Origin: Paenibacillus aestuarii
GTDB lineage: Bacteria; Bacillota; Bacilli; Paenibacillales; NBRC-103111
Direction of reading: 5' to 3'
Length of the DNA: 64,000 bases
NCBI RefSeq assembly: GCF_027789125.1
Contig: NZ_JAQFVF010000048.1
Coordinates: forward strand, 24,507 to 88,506
The notes under the pieces: model-generated
Databases searched by the model: none
Seen by the model: the letters and a program-made list of their open reading frames with translations, nothing else
Told to the model about the DNA's origin: nothing
Made by a program: the position numbers and the translations under genes
Shown here: piece after piece, positions 16,770 through 25,493 of the stretch
Layout: every line of letters begins with the position of its first letter
Numbering within the stretch: the stretch's first letter is position 1

Positions 16770-17696
16770 ATGAACAAGCTGAAAGTAAATGAGCTGCTCA
16801 GAGCTCAGGATTGGACGATGTATGGCATTATCGCGTCCATTTACCTGATTTGGCGGATTGGCACCGTCGGAGGCTGGAGTAAGGAATGTTGGGTACTGCT
16901 CCTGATCTGCTTGCTCGGTGTCCGCAAAGACCAAGTTGATGTGGATTGGAAGAAATTTTTCATCTTTGGAATTCCACTATTAGGTGTATTTTATTACTTC
17001 TACGGTTCGGGAAACAGCTTATGGTGGAGAATTGCCAACTGGATGTTTGAAAATAACCGCCACCCTTGGCACTGGGATGATTATATGAATGCGATTCCTC
17101 TGAATACAGGGGGCTGGGCGCGCTGGATCGCCAATCCATACTTGGATAAAGCGATGGTTTGGATCTACAATTATGGCTTCGTACTGTCACTATGGATTTG
17201 CATTGTGCGCAGCTTCTGGACACGCAGTATCAAGAAAATGCTGTCATACGCGCTATCCGGTCATATGCTGCAGTTTCCGCTCATTTTACCTTTTTACAAC
17301 TTGATCTTGCTGCATGAAGTTTGGTATGTCAACAAGCAGCCGGACTTGCTGCACCGCGTCTTTCCGGATGAGAATTCGATGCTTGTCGCGACGATGAACT
17401 GTTTCCCCAGCATGCATACCTCCATTTCGTTTGCCATGCTGCTGCTGGCCCTGCGGGAGAAAGACCGCATTTTCAAATGGATGATGGTGACGTATTGTGC
17501 TTCCATTATTTTTTCAACGCTTTACCTCCAAATTCACTGGTTGATTGATGTATGCGCAGGCATGCTGTTCGCATACGGCACGGTGAAGTTGACGGACTTC
17601 TTGATCCGTACCGCTACGAACAAAGTGGTGCCAGAGAAGTTCAAATTGTTTTATCGTCAAAAAGCGGGCGTTGCCTCCAAGCAAATATCCGCATAA
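16770..17696 (+). CDS. PAP2-superfamily membrane phosphatase/transferase
   Basis: A 308-residue polytopic membrane protein. The C-terminal half carries PAP2 motifs C2 and C3: FPSMHTS (near residue 212, catalytic His) and HWLIDVCAG (near residue 256, His/Asp). The first PAP2 motif (KxxxxxxRP) is not obvious. The FPSMHTS form is typical of the branch containing inositol-phosphorylceramide synthase-like enzymes, so a phospholipid head-group transfer or lipid phosphatase role is possible. ATG 16770 has AGGGGGAA upstream. It replaces folE (mtrA), which precedes mtrB in B. subtilis. Confidence 0.75.
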   Translation: MNKLKVNELLRAQDWTMYGIIASIYLIWRIGTVGGWSKECWVLLLICLLGVRKDQVDVDWKKFFIFGIPLLGVFYYFYGSGNSLWWRIANWMFENNRHPWHWDDYMNAIPLNTGGWARWIANPYLDKAMVWIYNYGFVLSLWICIVRSFWTRSIKKMLSYALSGHMLQFPLILPFYNLILLHEVWYVNKQPDLLHRVFPDENSMLVATMNCFPSMHTSISFAMLLLALREKDRIFKWMMVTYCASIIFSTLYLQIHWLIDVCAGMLFAYGTVKLTDFLIRTATNKVVPEKFKLFYRQKAGVASKQISA

Positions 17697-17764
17697 CCCA
17701 TAGATAAGTTGACTTCTGGCCGTTTTTTTAGCATCATGAAAAGAAGAAGATCGGAGGAATGAAC

Positions 17765-18028
17765 GTGGATTCCAAACATAGCAACTCTACAGCGGCTCAA
17801 CCTGCTAACACGCCAAACAGCAATGAATATTTCGTCATTAAAGCCAAGGATAACGGCGTGCATGTCATCGGTTTGACACGCGGACAAGATACCCGGTTTC
17901 ATCATACGGAGAAATTGGACAAGGGCGAAGTGATGATCGCCCAGTTCACCGAGCATACGTCTGCGGTTAAAGTTCGCGGCAAGGCGATCATCATGACGAA
18001 GTTCGGTACGATCGACACAGAGGAATAA
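17765..18028 (+). CDS. mtrB: TRAP, trp RNA-binding attenuation protein
   Basis: Ring-forming (11-mer) tryptophan sensor that binds NAG repeats in trp leader RNA. The 87-residue protein has about 13 more N-terminal residues than B. subtilis MtrB (an Asn/Pro-rich extension). All key positions are retained: LTRG and DTRFHH loops for tryptophan binding (T38, T43, H46-H47), K50, and KVRG with K69/R71 matching the RNA-contacting K56/R58. Start GTG 17765 is 7 nt after CGGAGG; ATG 17759 is too close to that site. Its target array lies at 28408-28460. Confidence 0.97.
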   Translation: MDSKHSNSTAAQPANTPNSNEYFVIKAKDNGVHVIGLTRGQDTRFHHTEKLDKGEVMIAQFTEHTSAVKVRGKAIIMTKFGTIDTEE

Positions 18029-18037
18029 TTTTTTGCA

Positions 18038-18061
18038 AGCAGGCATAGCCTGCTTTTTTTC
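18038..18061 (+). terminator. Intrinsic terminator after mtrB
   Basis: AGCAGGC / GCCTGCT stem with ATA loop (18038-18054) and a run of seven further T. Confidence 0.88.
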
Positions 18062-18072
18062 TTTGTACAATG

Positions 18073-18097
18073 ATGTATAAGGAGGTGCCTTATACAT
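18073..18097 (+). promoter_or_regulatory. Hairpin that encloses the ribosome site of the next gene
   Basis: ATGTATAAGG (18073-18082) pairs perfectly over 10 bp with CCTTATACAT (18088-18097), leaving loop AGGTG. The Shine-Dalgarno AAGGAGG spans the 5' arm and loop, and the 3' arm includes the first two bases of the start codon. Such occlusion would block translation unless opened. Confidence 0.65.
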
Positions 18098-18635
18098 GAA
18101 CTGGACTTCACGCATGATCATAATGGCCTTAGTTTCTGGAGCGATCGCAATCGGCATGTCGATGCTTCCCAAGCTGGATGAGCTGCCGACTATGAGCACT
18201 GGCATTGCCGACTCCTGGTCTGGCAAGCGCGCGGCACAGCTCACGAACAGCAATCTAGTTGATTTGCTGGTACAAGTTCCACTGCAGCTGCGCATCCGCA
18301 AGGTGGAATTGACCAACTCACGGCTCTCCTTGGATTTGAGCTTGCCCAAAAATGCGGAATCCGCTGCCGTCTACCGCGATTTATATACACTTGCGCAGAC
18401 GATGACGAATAAAACGAAAAATGTGAATCAGGTTTGGATTCGCGTGATGGATTATTCGGGGGCAACGGATCAAACATCGGCGCAATTGGTGCTGGCGATG
18501 GTTGCGGATCGTGAACAAGGGAAAGATATGAAGGCGAGTGCCAACGAGCTGAGTTTAATTCAGCTGGAGCAGCAATTGCAGAACCGGTTCAGATTAACAT
18601 ACACACCCAGGTGGCAGCAAAGATATCCCTTATAA
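18096..18635 (+). CDS. Signal-anchored protein of unknown function
   Basis: I do not recognise this 179-residue protein. It has an N-terminal hydrophobic segment (MIIMALVSGAIAIGMSML) consistent with a membrane anchor or signal peptide, then a soluble domain with an alternating pattern (VDLLVQVPLQLRIRKVELTNSRLSLDLSL) and conserved-looking VWIRVMDYSG. ATG 18096 lies in the hairpin that hides AAGGAGG. It sits between mtrB and hepS, where B. subtilis has no gene. An extracytoplasmic location is inferred only from the N-terminus. Confidence 0.7.
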   Translation: MNWTSRMIIMALVSGAIAIGMSMLPKLDELPTMSTGIADSWSGKRAAQLTNSNLVDLLVQVPLQLRIRKVELTNSRLSLDLSLPKNAESAAVYRDLYTLAQTMTNKTKNVNQVWIRVMDYSGATDQTSAQLVLAMVADREQGKDMKASANELSLIQLEQQLQNRFRLTYTPRWQQRYPL

Positions 18636-18658
18636 TTAATTGTGCTTCTGCGATCTTG

Positions 18659-18670
18659 TTATGCTATAAT
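18659..18670 (+). promoter_or_regulatory. Extended -10 promoter for the hepS operon
   Basis: TTATGCTATAAT with perfect -10 at 18665-18670 and TGC extension; a TTGTGC at 18640 gives a 19-bp spacer, too long to be convincing. Confidence 0.6.
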
Positions 18671-18723
18671 TACTTGGATAGAAACATAATTGATATTCGG
18701 CACATGGTTACGGAGGCTTTTGC

Positions 18724-19590
18724 ATGAATTCTTATCGGATCCCTGAGATCGCCAAGCAGTATACGGAATATGATATGATCCAAATTCACACGGACTTGCC
18801 CGATTTTCCTGAGTTGCGGTCGCGCTTACTTTACGCCTTCCTGAACGGGAATACGAAACTTAGCCCCTCCAGCGAGCTGTATACGCTTGCGACATCGCTT
18901 GTCCAATTAGGGTTGGATACGCATGATATGGTGACAGCTTCCAACGAGATTAAAGAGAAGAAAGCCGCGCGGTCCAGGCAGTTGAAAGTGCTTGCGGGTG
19001 ATTACTTTAGCTCCCGGTTTTATCACTTGCTGTCGCAAGCCGGGCAGATTGAGATGATCAAACAGCTTTCCAATGCAATTTGTGAAGTGAATCGGTTGAA
19101 GATGAATGTCTATACCAAAATGAAGCAATTCAAGTTGACGGCAGAAGATTATATCCATCAAACGGTGGAAATCAAATCTCAGCTGTTTTTGTCTTTTTCG
19201 GAATTTATGGCTGACGTCTACGATCATGCCTGGCCTGAAGTCCTGAGAAGTTATACAAAATGTGAAGTGATTTTTGAAGAGATTTTCCGGGCGGAATCTG
19301 CAGCTAATTTTCACGGAAGCTGGGGATTCTGGCACATTCTTCAGCACGGAACCAAAGAAGAACGGAAACAGCTGAACCTCGACGAAGCGGATCAAGCGAA
19401 AGTACGTACACTGCTGCACAAATACAACATCAGCTCGCAGCTTTATCAAATGTTGGACCAGCATGTCAAACAGCTGCAAGCAAGCATTCGGCAGCTTGAT
19501 TCCGATAAGCTAATTAGTGAACTCTTTCACATTGGGGAGCCGATTCTTCGTTTTGCCGTGAAACAGCCGCAAGTGCTTGAAGAAATTTGA
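18724..19590 (+). CDS. hepS: Heptaprenyl diphosphate synthase component I
   Basis: Non-catalytic regulatory subunit that, with HepT, makes the heptaprenyl tail of menaquinone-7. The 288-residue protein is largely helical and lacks DDxxD motifs, as expected for component I. Recognition is from the overall sequence (for example GNTKLSPSSELYTLATSLVQLGLDTHD region) and from position in a hepS-menG-...-hepT run. ATG 18724 has CGGAGG upstream. In B. subtilis the three genes are contiguous; here three quinone genes are inserted before hepT. Confidence 0.92.
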   Translation: MNSYRIPEIAKQYTEYDMIQIHTDLPDFPELRSRLLYAFLNGNTKLSPSSELYTLATSLVQLGLDTHDMVTASNEIKEKKAARSRQLKVLAGDYFSSRFYHLLSQAGQIEMIKQLSNAICEVNRLKMNVYTKMKQFKLTAEDYIHQTVEIKSQLFLSFSEFMADVYDHAWPEVLRSYTKCEVIFEEIFRAESAANFHGSWGFWHILQHGTKEERKQLNLDEADQAKVRTLLHKYNISSQLYQMLDQHVKQLQASIRQLDSDKLISELFHIGEPILRFAVKQPQVLEEI

Positions 19591-19605
19591 GGGGAATTGA
19601 AACAC

Positions 19606-20346
19606 ATGAATACGACCAAAGCAAAGAGCAAATCAAAAGAAGAATTCGTGCACTCCGTCTTTGAGAGCATTGCTCCGAAGTACGACCTGATGAACAATAT
19701 TTTAAGCTTCCGTAGACATAAAGCTTGGCGGAAGTTTACGATGCGCAAGATGAACGTGCAGCCCGGACAGACGGCGATCGATTTGTGCTGCGGCACCTGC
19801 GATTGGACGATCAGCTTGGCACAGGCCAGCGGGAACGGTAAGATCGTCGGGCTGGATTTCAGCCAGAACATGCTGGACTACGGGGCAGGAAAGATCCGCC
19901 AGCTGCACTTGGACAAGCAGATCGAACTAATTCGCGGCAACGCCATGAGCCTCCCTTTTGAAGATAACACGTTCGATTATGCGACGATCGGTTTTGCGCT
20001 GCGCAACGTTCCGGACCTGGAGCAGGTCATCCGCGAGATGGAGCGCGTCGTGAAGCCTGGCGGCTTAGTCGTGTCCTTAGAGCTCTCCAAGCCAACGTGG
20101 CAGCCGTTCAAGTCGATCTACTATTTCTACTTCCAACGGGTTCTGCCATTCTTAGGAAAACTGATCGCCAAGCGTTACGAGCAGTACAAGTGGTTGCCGG
20201 AATCACTGATCCATTTTCCTGACCACAAGCAATTGGCGCAAATTTTTGAGAAGAACGGTCTGCAGCAGGTACAAGCTTACCCCTTAACAGGCGGTATTGC
20301 AGCACTGCACATAGGAACTAAGGGCAATAAGAAAGCAGGAGTGTAA
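19606..20346 (+). CDS. menG: Demethylmenaquinone methyltransferase
   Basis: SAM-dependent C-methyltransferase for the last step of menaquinone synthesis (UbiE/COQ5 family), 246 residues. Visible: the [19 protein letters not shown]-terminal signature, SAM-binding [11 protein letters not shown] and GLDFSQNML, and the [11 protein letters not shown] segment. I prefer ATG 19606 (AGGGGAA about 10 nt upstream) to TTG 19597. It is the middle gene of the conserved gerC-type cluster. Confidence 0.96.
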   Translation: MNTTKAKSKSKEEFVHSVFESIAPKYDLMNNILSFRRHKAWRKFTMRKMNVQPGQTAIDLCCGTCDWTISLAQASGNGKIVGLDFSQNMLDYGAGKIRQLHLDKQIELIRGNAMSLPFEDNTFDYATIGFALRNVPDLEQVIREMERVVKPGGLVVSLELSKPTWQPFKSIYYFYFQRVLPFLGKLIAKRYEQYKWLPESLIHFPDHKQLAQIFEKNGLQQVQAYPLTGGIAALHIGTKGNKKAGV

Positions 20347-20350
20347 AAAG

Positions 20351-21226
20351 ATGTTTACTAAATTGAAAATATTTTTAGAGATGATCAAGTTTGAACATAG
20401 CGTATTTGCGCTGCCTTTTGCGTTCATGGGGGCTATTCTCGGTTCGGTTGTGCTGAACGGGCATTTGCCTTCCTGGATGCAAATTGTATGGATTACGTTA
20501 GCAATGGTGGGGGCGAGAACAGCCGCGATGTCGTTGAATCGCGTTATTGATAAAACGATCGACAAGAAAAACCCAAGAACAGAGAAACGGGCAATTCCTG
20601 CTGGTTTAATCAGCGTAAGACAGGTATCATTTTATATCATTGTATCCTTTGGTTTGCTGTTCTGGGCAACGTCTAACTTAAGCTCTCTTTCGATGAAACT
20701 GCTGCCGATTGCAGTGTTTTTTCTTGTTATTTACTCTTATACCAAACGCTTCACATGGGCTTGCCATCTAATTCTGGGTATCACATTAGGCTTAGCTCCA
20801 CTAGGCGGATGGATCGCTGTTACGGGCCAGTTTACTTGGGCTTCGATAATTTTCTATTTGACCGTCGTTTTCTGGAGCACAGGCTTCGATCTGATTTATG
20901 CTTGCCAAGATGCCGATTTTGACCGCGAGGAAGGGTTGTATTCGTTCCCTAGCCGGTTTGGCATTAAAGCTGCGCTCATGACTGCGCGCGTGCTGCACGT
21001 ATTGACAGCTGTCGGTCTTGTCACGCTGTTCTTTTTGACACATTTGAGCTGGTTCTATTTGATCGGGCTCGTGATCGCTTACTTCTTGCTGTATAAGGAA
21101 CATCGCCTTGTCTCACCCAACGATTTGTCCAAATTGAATGCGGCCTTTTTTACGATGAACGGAGTGTTGAGCCTGGTAGTCTTTGCCTTCACACTCATTG
21201 ATGTCGTCGTTACCCATCATTCATGA
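20351..21226 (+). CDS. mqnP: UbiA-family polyprenyltransferase (MqnP-like)
   Basis: An integral membrane prenyltransferase of 291 residues with about eight helices. The UbiA active-site motifs are present: NRVIDKTIDKKNPRT (NDxxDxxxD type) near residue 62, and DLIYACQDADFDREEGLYSFP near residue 180. The neighbours are ubiX and mqnA, which in the futalosine pathway act with a UbiA homologue (MqnP) that prenylates the dihydroxynaphthoate precursor, so I infer that role rather than 4-hydroxybenzoate prenylation. It starts 4 bp after menG and overlaps ubiX by 4 bp. Confidence 0.85.
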   Translation: MFTKLKIFLEMIKFEHSVFALPFAFMGAILGSVVLNGHLPSWMQIVWITLAMVGARTAAMSLNRVIDKTIDKKNPRTEKRAIPAGLISVRQVSFYIIVSFGLLFWATSNLSSLSMKLLPIAVFFLVIYSYTKRFTWACHLILGITLGLAPLGGWIAVTGQFTWASIIFYLTVVFWSTGFDLIYACQDADFDREEGLYSFPSRFGIKAALMTARVLHVLTAVGLVTLFFLTHLSWFYLIGLVIAYFLLYKEHRLVSPNDLSKLNAAFFTMNGVLSLVVFAFTLIDVVVTHHS

Positions 21227-21834
21227 CAGGCAATTGGGTTGTAGGTATAACCGGAGCTAGCGGAGCAATCTACGGGGTGAGGCTCTGCCAAGTGCTGCTG
21301 GAGCAAGGCCACGACGTACATTTGATCATTACGGAAGCCGGCTGGAGAGTGCTTCACGACGAGCTCGATTGGCAGGTTTCGAAGCGCAAAGAAATGCTGA
21401 CAGAACATTTTGGCGGTTATTCGGGCCGCTTCCATTATCATCCGATCGCGGACATTGGCGCCTCGATCGCCAGCGGCTCGTTCCGCACGCGCGGCATGGT
21501 CGTCATTCCGTGCTCGATGGGGTCATTATCGGGCATCGCCCGCGCAGCTTCGGATAATTTGCTGGAACGTACGGCAGATGTGATGCTGAAAGAAGGCAGA
21601 TCCTTAATATTGGTGCCAAGAGAAACGCCGTTACATGCCATACACTTAGAAAATATGCTTACTTTGTCCAGAATGGGTGTTCGTATTCTTCCGGCTATGC
21701 CGGCTTTTTATAACCGGCCGAAATCGTTAGAAGAGATGGTTGACTTCCTTGTGGGCAAAGTACTGGACAGCATGGGGATCGAGCATTCCTTGTACCGGAG
21801 ATGGGGAGAGAACGATGAGCACACACAACCCTAA
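21223..21834 (+). CDS. ubiX: Flavin prenyltransferase UbiX
   Basis: Makes prenylated FMN, the cofactor of UbiD-type decarboxylases. 203 residues, with GITGASGAIYGVRL at the N-terminus (FMN site), the VIPCSMGSLSGIA block and the VPRETPLHAIHLENM region typical of the family. ATG overlaps the previous stop (ATGA). In this setting the cofactor would serve a decarboxylase of the menaquinone route; no ubiD-like gene is in the window. Confidence 0.95.
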   Translation: MTGNWVVGITGASGAIYGVRLCQVLLEQGHDVHLIITEAGWRVLHDELDWQVSKRKEMLTEHFGGYSGRFHYHPIADIGASIASGSFRTRGMVVIPCSMGSLSGIARAASDNLLERTADVMLKEGRSLILVPRETPLHAIHLENMLTLSRMGVRILPAMPAFYNRPKSLEEMVDFLVGKVLDSMGIEHSLYRRWGENDEHTQP

Positions 21835-22678
21835 AATACGGATAGGAAGAATTAATTATACGAACGTTTGGCCTATTTACTACTATTTTCCTGAGTTGAT
21901 AGACAGTAACGACGTGGAGATTATTGAGCAAGTGCCAAGCTCCCTGAATCGGGCGATGGCTGCCGGGGAGATTGACATGGGGCCGATTTCATCTTTCGCC
22001 TATGGCCAATCTTTTGAAGATTATGTGCTGTTCCCGGATTTATCGGTGAGCGCGTATGGTGAAGTCAACTCGATTCTGCTGTTCCATCAGAAGCCCTTGC
22101 GGGAAATCGCCAACGGCCGGATCGTACTGCCGACAACTTCGGCATCTTCGGTGAATTTGCTGAAAATCATTTTGGAAAAGTTCTACCACGGCAAACCGAC
22201 TTATGAATTTGCGGCGCCGAATTTGGATGCCATGATCAAGGATGCGGACGGGGCTCTGCTTATTGGCGATGATGCCATCAAGGAAAATTGGCGCAATACC
22301 AAGTATATGGTTTCGGATCTTGGGCAAGAATGGGCGAAATGGACGGGAAAATGGATGTCTTTCGCCGTTTGGGCGATTCGTAAAGAGACGATTCGCCAAT
22401 ATCCTGAACAAGTGGCTAAGATTTTTGCGGCGTTTGTGCAAAGCAAACAACAAGCGCACCGTAAGCCTGACGACATGATCAAGGAAGCGCAAGTAAAAGT
22501 AGGCGGATCTGAAGCGTACTGGCATCATTATTTTAATACTTTATGTTATGATTTCGGACCAGAGCAATGGGAAGGACTGCAAACGTATTATAACTTTTGC
22601 TTCGAGCTAGGTTTCCTGCCAAAGGCGGCTAAGATCGATATTTGGTCAGAGAAAGAAAAAACACGGGTGACAGAATGA
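21815..22678 (+). CDS. mqnA: Chorismate dehydratase MqnA-type enzyme
   Basis: 287-residue protein of the MqnA/MqnD family, opening IRIGRINYTNVWPIYYYF and with the SSLNRAMAAGEIDMGPISSFAYG segment. MqnA converts chorismate to 3-enolpyruvyl-benzoate, the entry step of the futalosine route. The family also includes MqnD; absence of a second paralog here and the proximity to chorismate genes favour MqnA. Start ATG 21815 has GGGGAGAG upstream and overlaps ubiX by 20 bp; the frame is open back to 21740. The stop overlaps hepT. Confidence 0.87.
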   Translation: MSTHNPKIRIGRINYTNVWPIYYYFPELIDSNDVEIIEQVPSSLNRAMAAGEIDMGPISSFAYGQSFEDYVLFPDLSVSAYGEVNSILLFHQKPLREIANGRIVLPTTSASSVNLLKIILEKFYHGKPTYEFAAPNLDAMIKDADGALLIGDDAIKENWRNTKYMVSDLGQEWAKWTGKWMSFAVWAIRKETIRQYPEQVAKIFAAFVQSKQQAHRKPDDMIKEAQVKVGGSEAYWHHYFNTLCYDFGPEQWEGLQTYYNFCFELGFLPKAAKIDIWSEKEKTRVTE

Positions 22679-23652
22679 AAAATTTAATGGATATCTATGC
22701 AAGGAAGAAAAAAGATATCGCAGCGATCGAGAAGGAGCTGGCGGAAAGTATCTACACGGACCATGCGATGCTGAAGGAAGCCTCGCTCCATCTGCTGAAA
22801 GCCGGCGGTAAGCGGATACGCCCTGTCTTTGTGCTGCTGTCCGGCGAATTCGGCAACTACCAGCTGCAGACGATGAAGCATGTCGCTGTACCTCTGGAGC
22901 TGATTCATATGGCTACACTTGTGCATGACGATGTTATTGACGATGCCGACACGCGAAGAGGCCAACTAACGGTTCGTTCCAAATGGGATAACCGCATTGC
23001 CATGTATACCGGCGATTATATTTTTGCCAAAGCACTTGGGGTCATTACCCAAATACATAAACCAGCAGTTCATCAGATTATGTCCAAAGCGATTGTGGAG
23101 ATGTCGATTGGCGAAATGGAGCAAATTCGCTTCTTTTTCAACCATGAGCAGACGATCCGCGATTATTTATTAAGAATTCGCCGCAAAACGGCTTTGCTGA
23201 TCGCGATTTCATGCCAGCTTGGTGCGATGGCAGCCGATGCGCCGGATTGGGTTAGCAACAAGCTGTACGCATTTGGCTATAATGTCGGCATGGCGTTCCA
23301 GATCCGCGACGATATCCTCGACCTGATCGGTACTGAGAAGCAGATCGGCAAACCGCCAGGCAGCGATGTCAAACAAGGCAATATAACGATTCCGGTTTTG
23401 TTTGCCCTGCAAGATCCAGAGCTAAAGCCGCTGATCCTGAAGGAACTGGAGCGCATCCAGCTGCTTGACGGGCAAACGGATGTCAGCCGCTTCCTGGATT
23501 TGATTCGCAACAGTGAAGGAATTGACAAGTCCGAAGCGTTGTCGCAAAAATATATCGATAAAGCTATCGCAGCACTGGATCCGCTTCCGAACACCCAAGC
23601 GAAGCAGGATTTGGTGGAAGTCGCCTACTTTATCGGCAATCGCTCCTACTGA
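22675..23652 (+). CDS. hepT: Heptaprenyl diphosphate synthase component II
   Basis: Catalytic trans-prenyltransferase subunit, 325 residues. Both Asp-rich motifs are visible: LVHDDVIDDADTRRG near residue 87 and FQIRDDILDL near residue 212, plus GGKRIRP for diphosphate binding. It works with HepS. ATG 22675 overlaps the mqnA stop (ATGA), marking the end of a translationally coupled quinone operon hepS-menG-mqnP-ubiX-mqnA-hepT. Confidence 0.96.
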   Translation: MKNLMDIYARKKKDIAAIEKELAESIYTDHAMLKEASLHLLKAGGKRIRPVFVLLSGEFGNYQLQTMKHVAVPLELIHMATLVHDDVIDDADTRRGQLTVRSKWDNRIAMYTGDYIFAKALGVITQIHKPAVHQIMSKAIVEMSIGEMEQIRFFFNHEQTIRDYLLRIRRKTALLIAISCQLGAMAADAPDWVSNKLYAFGYNVGMAFQIRDDILDLIGTEKQIGKPPGSDVKQGNITIPVLFALQDPELKPLILKELERIQLLDGQTDVSRFLDLIRNSEGIDKSEALSQKYIDKAIAALDPLPNTQAKQDLVEVAYFIGNRSY

Positions 23653-23740
23653 GTTCGACCTACAAATTTGAGAAATGTTGCCAAGCAGTGTAAACTAGGT
23701 GTAAACACATCTTTTGACCTCATAGAAGGAGGCTGACCTT

Positions 23741-24184
23741 ATGGAAAAAACATTTCTCATGATCAAACCTGACGGTGTACAACGCGGGCTCATTGGTGAA
23801 ATTGTCAAACGTTTCGAGCAAAAAGGTTTTCAGCTCGTTGCAAGCAAACTAATGGTCATCAACAGAGAGCTTGCTGAGCTTCATTATGCGGAGCATAAAG
23901 GGAAAGACTTTTTTGAGCTGCTGGTGAAGTTTATTACGTCCGGACCCGTATTTGCAATGGTTTGGGAAGGCGATCAAGTGATTGCGCTGTCCCGGACGAT
24001 GATCGGCAAAACCAACTCGCTGGAAGCAGCGCCGGGAACGATTCGCGGAGATTTCGCTGTTCACACTCGTTTAAACCTGATTCACGGTTCAGACTCTCCG
24101 GAAAGCGCCGAACGTGAAATCGGCAACTTCTTTAAGCCGGAAGAGTTCGTGACGTATAACAAAGCGATCGAGAGTTGGATCTAA
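23741..24184 (+). CDS. ndk: Nucleoside diphosphate kinase
   Basis: Transfers the gamma phosphate between nucleotides through a phospho-histidine. 147 residues, typical. The active-site motif NLIHGSDS contains H115; the N-terminal [13 protein letters not shown] is the family signature. ATG 23741 has AAGGAGG upstream. B. subtilis also has ndk between hepT and cheR. Ends with a terminator. Confidence 0.98.
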   Translation: MEKTFLMIKPDGVQRGLIGEIVKRFEQKGFQLVASKLMVINRELAELHYAEHKGKDFFELLVKFITSGPVFAMVWEGDQVIALSRTMIGKTNSLEAAPGTIRGDFAVHTRLNLIHGSDSPESAEREIGNFFKPEEFVTYNKAIESWI

Positions 24185-24191
24185 TACATAC

Positions 24192-24221
24192 AAACCTGCG
24201 GCCTGGTGCTGCAGGTTTTTT
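24192..24221 (+). terminator. Intrinsic terminator after ndk
   Basis: AAACCTGC / GCAGGTTT stem (24192-24199 with 24211-24218) and T-run. The following 190 bp up to cheR hold no gene that I can support. Confidence 0.85.
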
Positions 24222-24409
24222 GTTTGGTGGCGCCGTGTGCGAGGAAGGGTGGGAACCCTTAGGTGTGTGCGCAGCTAGCTGACGAGCGCAGCCTGTCCAG
24301 CCGGCTTGCACTTGTTGGTGGCGAGCAAGTTTTTGTCGGATTTTGCAGGAGAACGAGCGTGCCTTACAGAATCAATCTTGTACAGCGATGGTTAAAGTGG
24401 AGGTAGGGC

Positions 24410-25192
24410 ATGGAAGATCAGGATTTTTTAACGTTTATCAAAAAAGTAAAAGAGTATACAGCGATCGACCTGGCACAATACAAAGAAGCACAAATGAAAC
24501 GCCGTTTGACCACCTTAAGAATGAAGCGCGGTTACAGCACATTTGTAGCCTTTTTCGATGCCATGATGAAAGATAAAGAACTGTTTTACGAGTTCCTGGA
24601 CCGTATGACGATCAACGTCTCGGAATTTTGGCGCAATCCTAACCGTTGGGAAGTTGTGGAGAAGCGCTACATTCCCGAGATGCTGCGCAGCAACAAACGG
24701 TTGAAAATATGGAGCGCCGCATGTTCAACAGGTGAAGAGCCATACACACTGGCGATGATCCTGGCGGAGCAGGGAGCACTCGCAGACGCTCATCTGCAAG
24801 CGACGGATATTGATGAAGGCGCACTGGACAAGGCGCGCAAAGGGATGTACCTGGATCGTTCCATCCGTGATGTCCCGGACAAATATGTGAAAAAATATTT
24901 CCGCCAGGACAATATGATGTTCCATATCACCGACGAACTCAAACGCGCCGTGAAATTCCAAAAGGGGAACTTGTTGGTAGATACATTTGATACGGGATTT
25001 GACTTAATCGTTTGCCGGAATGTAATCATTTATTTTACCGAAGAAGCCAAGCATGGTTTATATCAAAAGTTCGCCAAGGCTTTGAAGCCAGGCGGATTGC
25101 TCTTCGTCGGATCGACCGAACAGATTTTTTCCCCGGGACAATATGATCTGGAGCCTGCCGATACGTTCTTTTATCGCAAGAAAGGCGTATAA
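24410..25192 (+). CDS. cheR: Chemotaxis protein methyltransferase CheR
   Basis: Methylates glutamates of chemoreceptors using SAM. 260 residues: N-terminal helical domain, then the Rossmann methyltransferase domain with CSTGEEPYTLAM (SAM site, near residue 104), ATDIDEGAL and RNVIIYF motifs. ATG 24410 has TGGAGGT upstream. Synteny with ndk and aro genes is as in B. subtilis. Confidence 0.97.
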   Translation: MEDQDFLTFIKKVKEYTAIDLAQYKEAQMKRRLTTLRMKRGYSTFVAFFDAMMKDKELFYEFLDRMTINVSEFWRNPNRWEVVEKRYIPEMLRSNKRLKIWSAACSTGEEPYTLAMILAEQGALADAHLQATDIDEGALDKARKGMYLDRSIRDVPDKYVKKYFRQDNMMFHITDELKRAVKFQKGNLLVDTFDTGFDLIVCRNVIIYFTEEAKHGLYQKFAKALKPGGLLFVGSTEQIFSPGQYDLEPADTFFYRKKGV

Positions 25193-25287
25193 CATCTTCC
25201 ATTTTTTCCAATACTGTAAGGTATATAAAGAGTATCTGCTCTAACGATGCTGACAATGGGGTTGGAAAGCTCACAGGAGGATGGGTA

Positions 25288-25449
25288 ATGGACAAACGGA
25301 AGGTAATAACTGCGTATCGCAGGGGGATGATCTCGATTCAGGAGTGCGCGCAAATCTTAGGCGTCGATTCGGGTCAAGTGATGGGATTGATGAACGATCC
25401 GCAAATGGACGAACCGAGATTTGTTCAAAAGCAGCCCATGCACGGGTAA
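25288..25449 (+). CDS. Small unknown protein between cheR and aroC
   Basis: A 53-residue frame beginning MDKRKVITAYRRGMIS with a strong AGGAGG (25276-25281) 6 nt before ATG 25288. The stretch ISIQECAQILGVDSGQVMGLM has the spacing of a helix-turn-helix, but the protein is too short for confident assignment. I do not recognise a family. Ribosome site quality and the codon pattern favour a real gene; it precedes the aroC promoter. Confidence 0.6.
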   Translation: MDKRKVITAYRRGMISIQECAQILGVDSGQVMGLMNDPQMDEPRFVQKQPMHG

Positions 25450-25493
25450 GCACGGGAAGGGATCGCGGATTGGATCATGTAGCAGCGGAGCAC

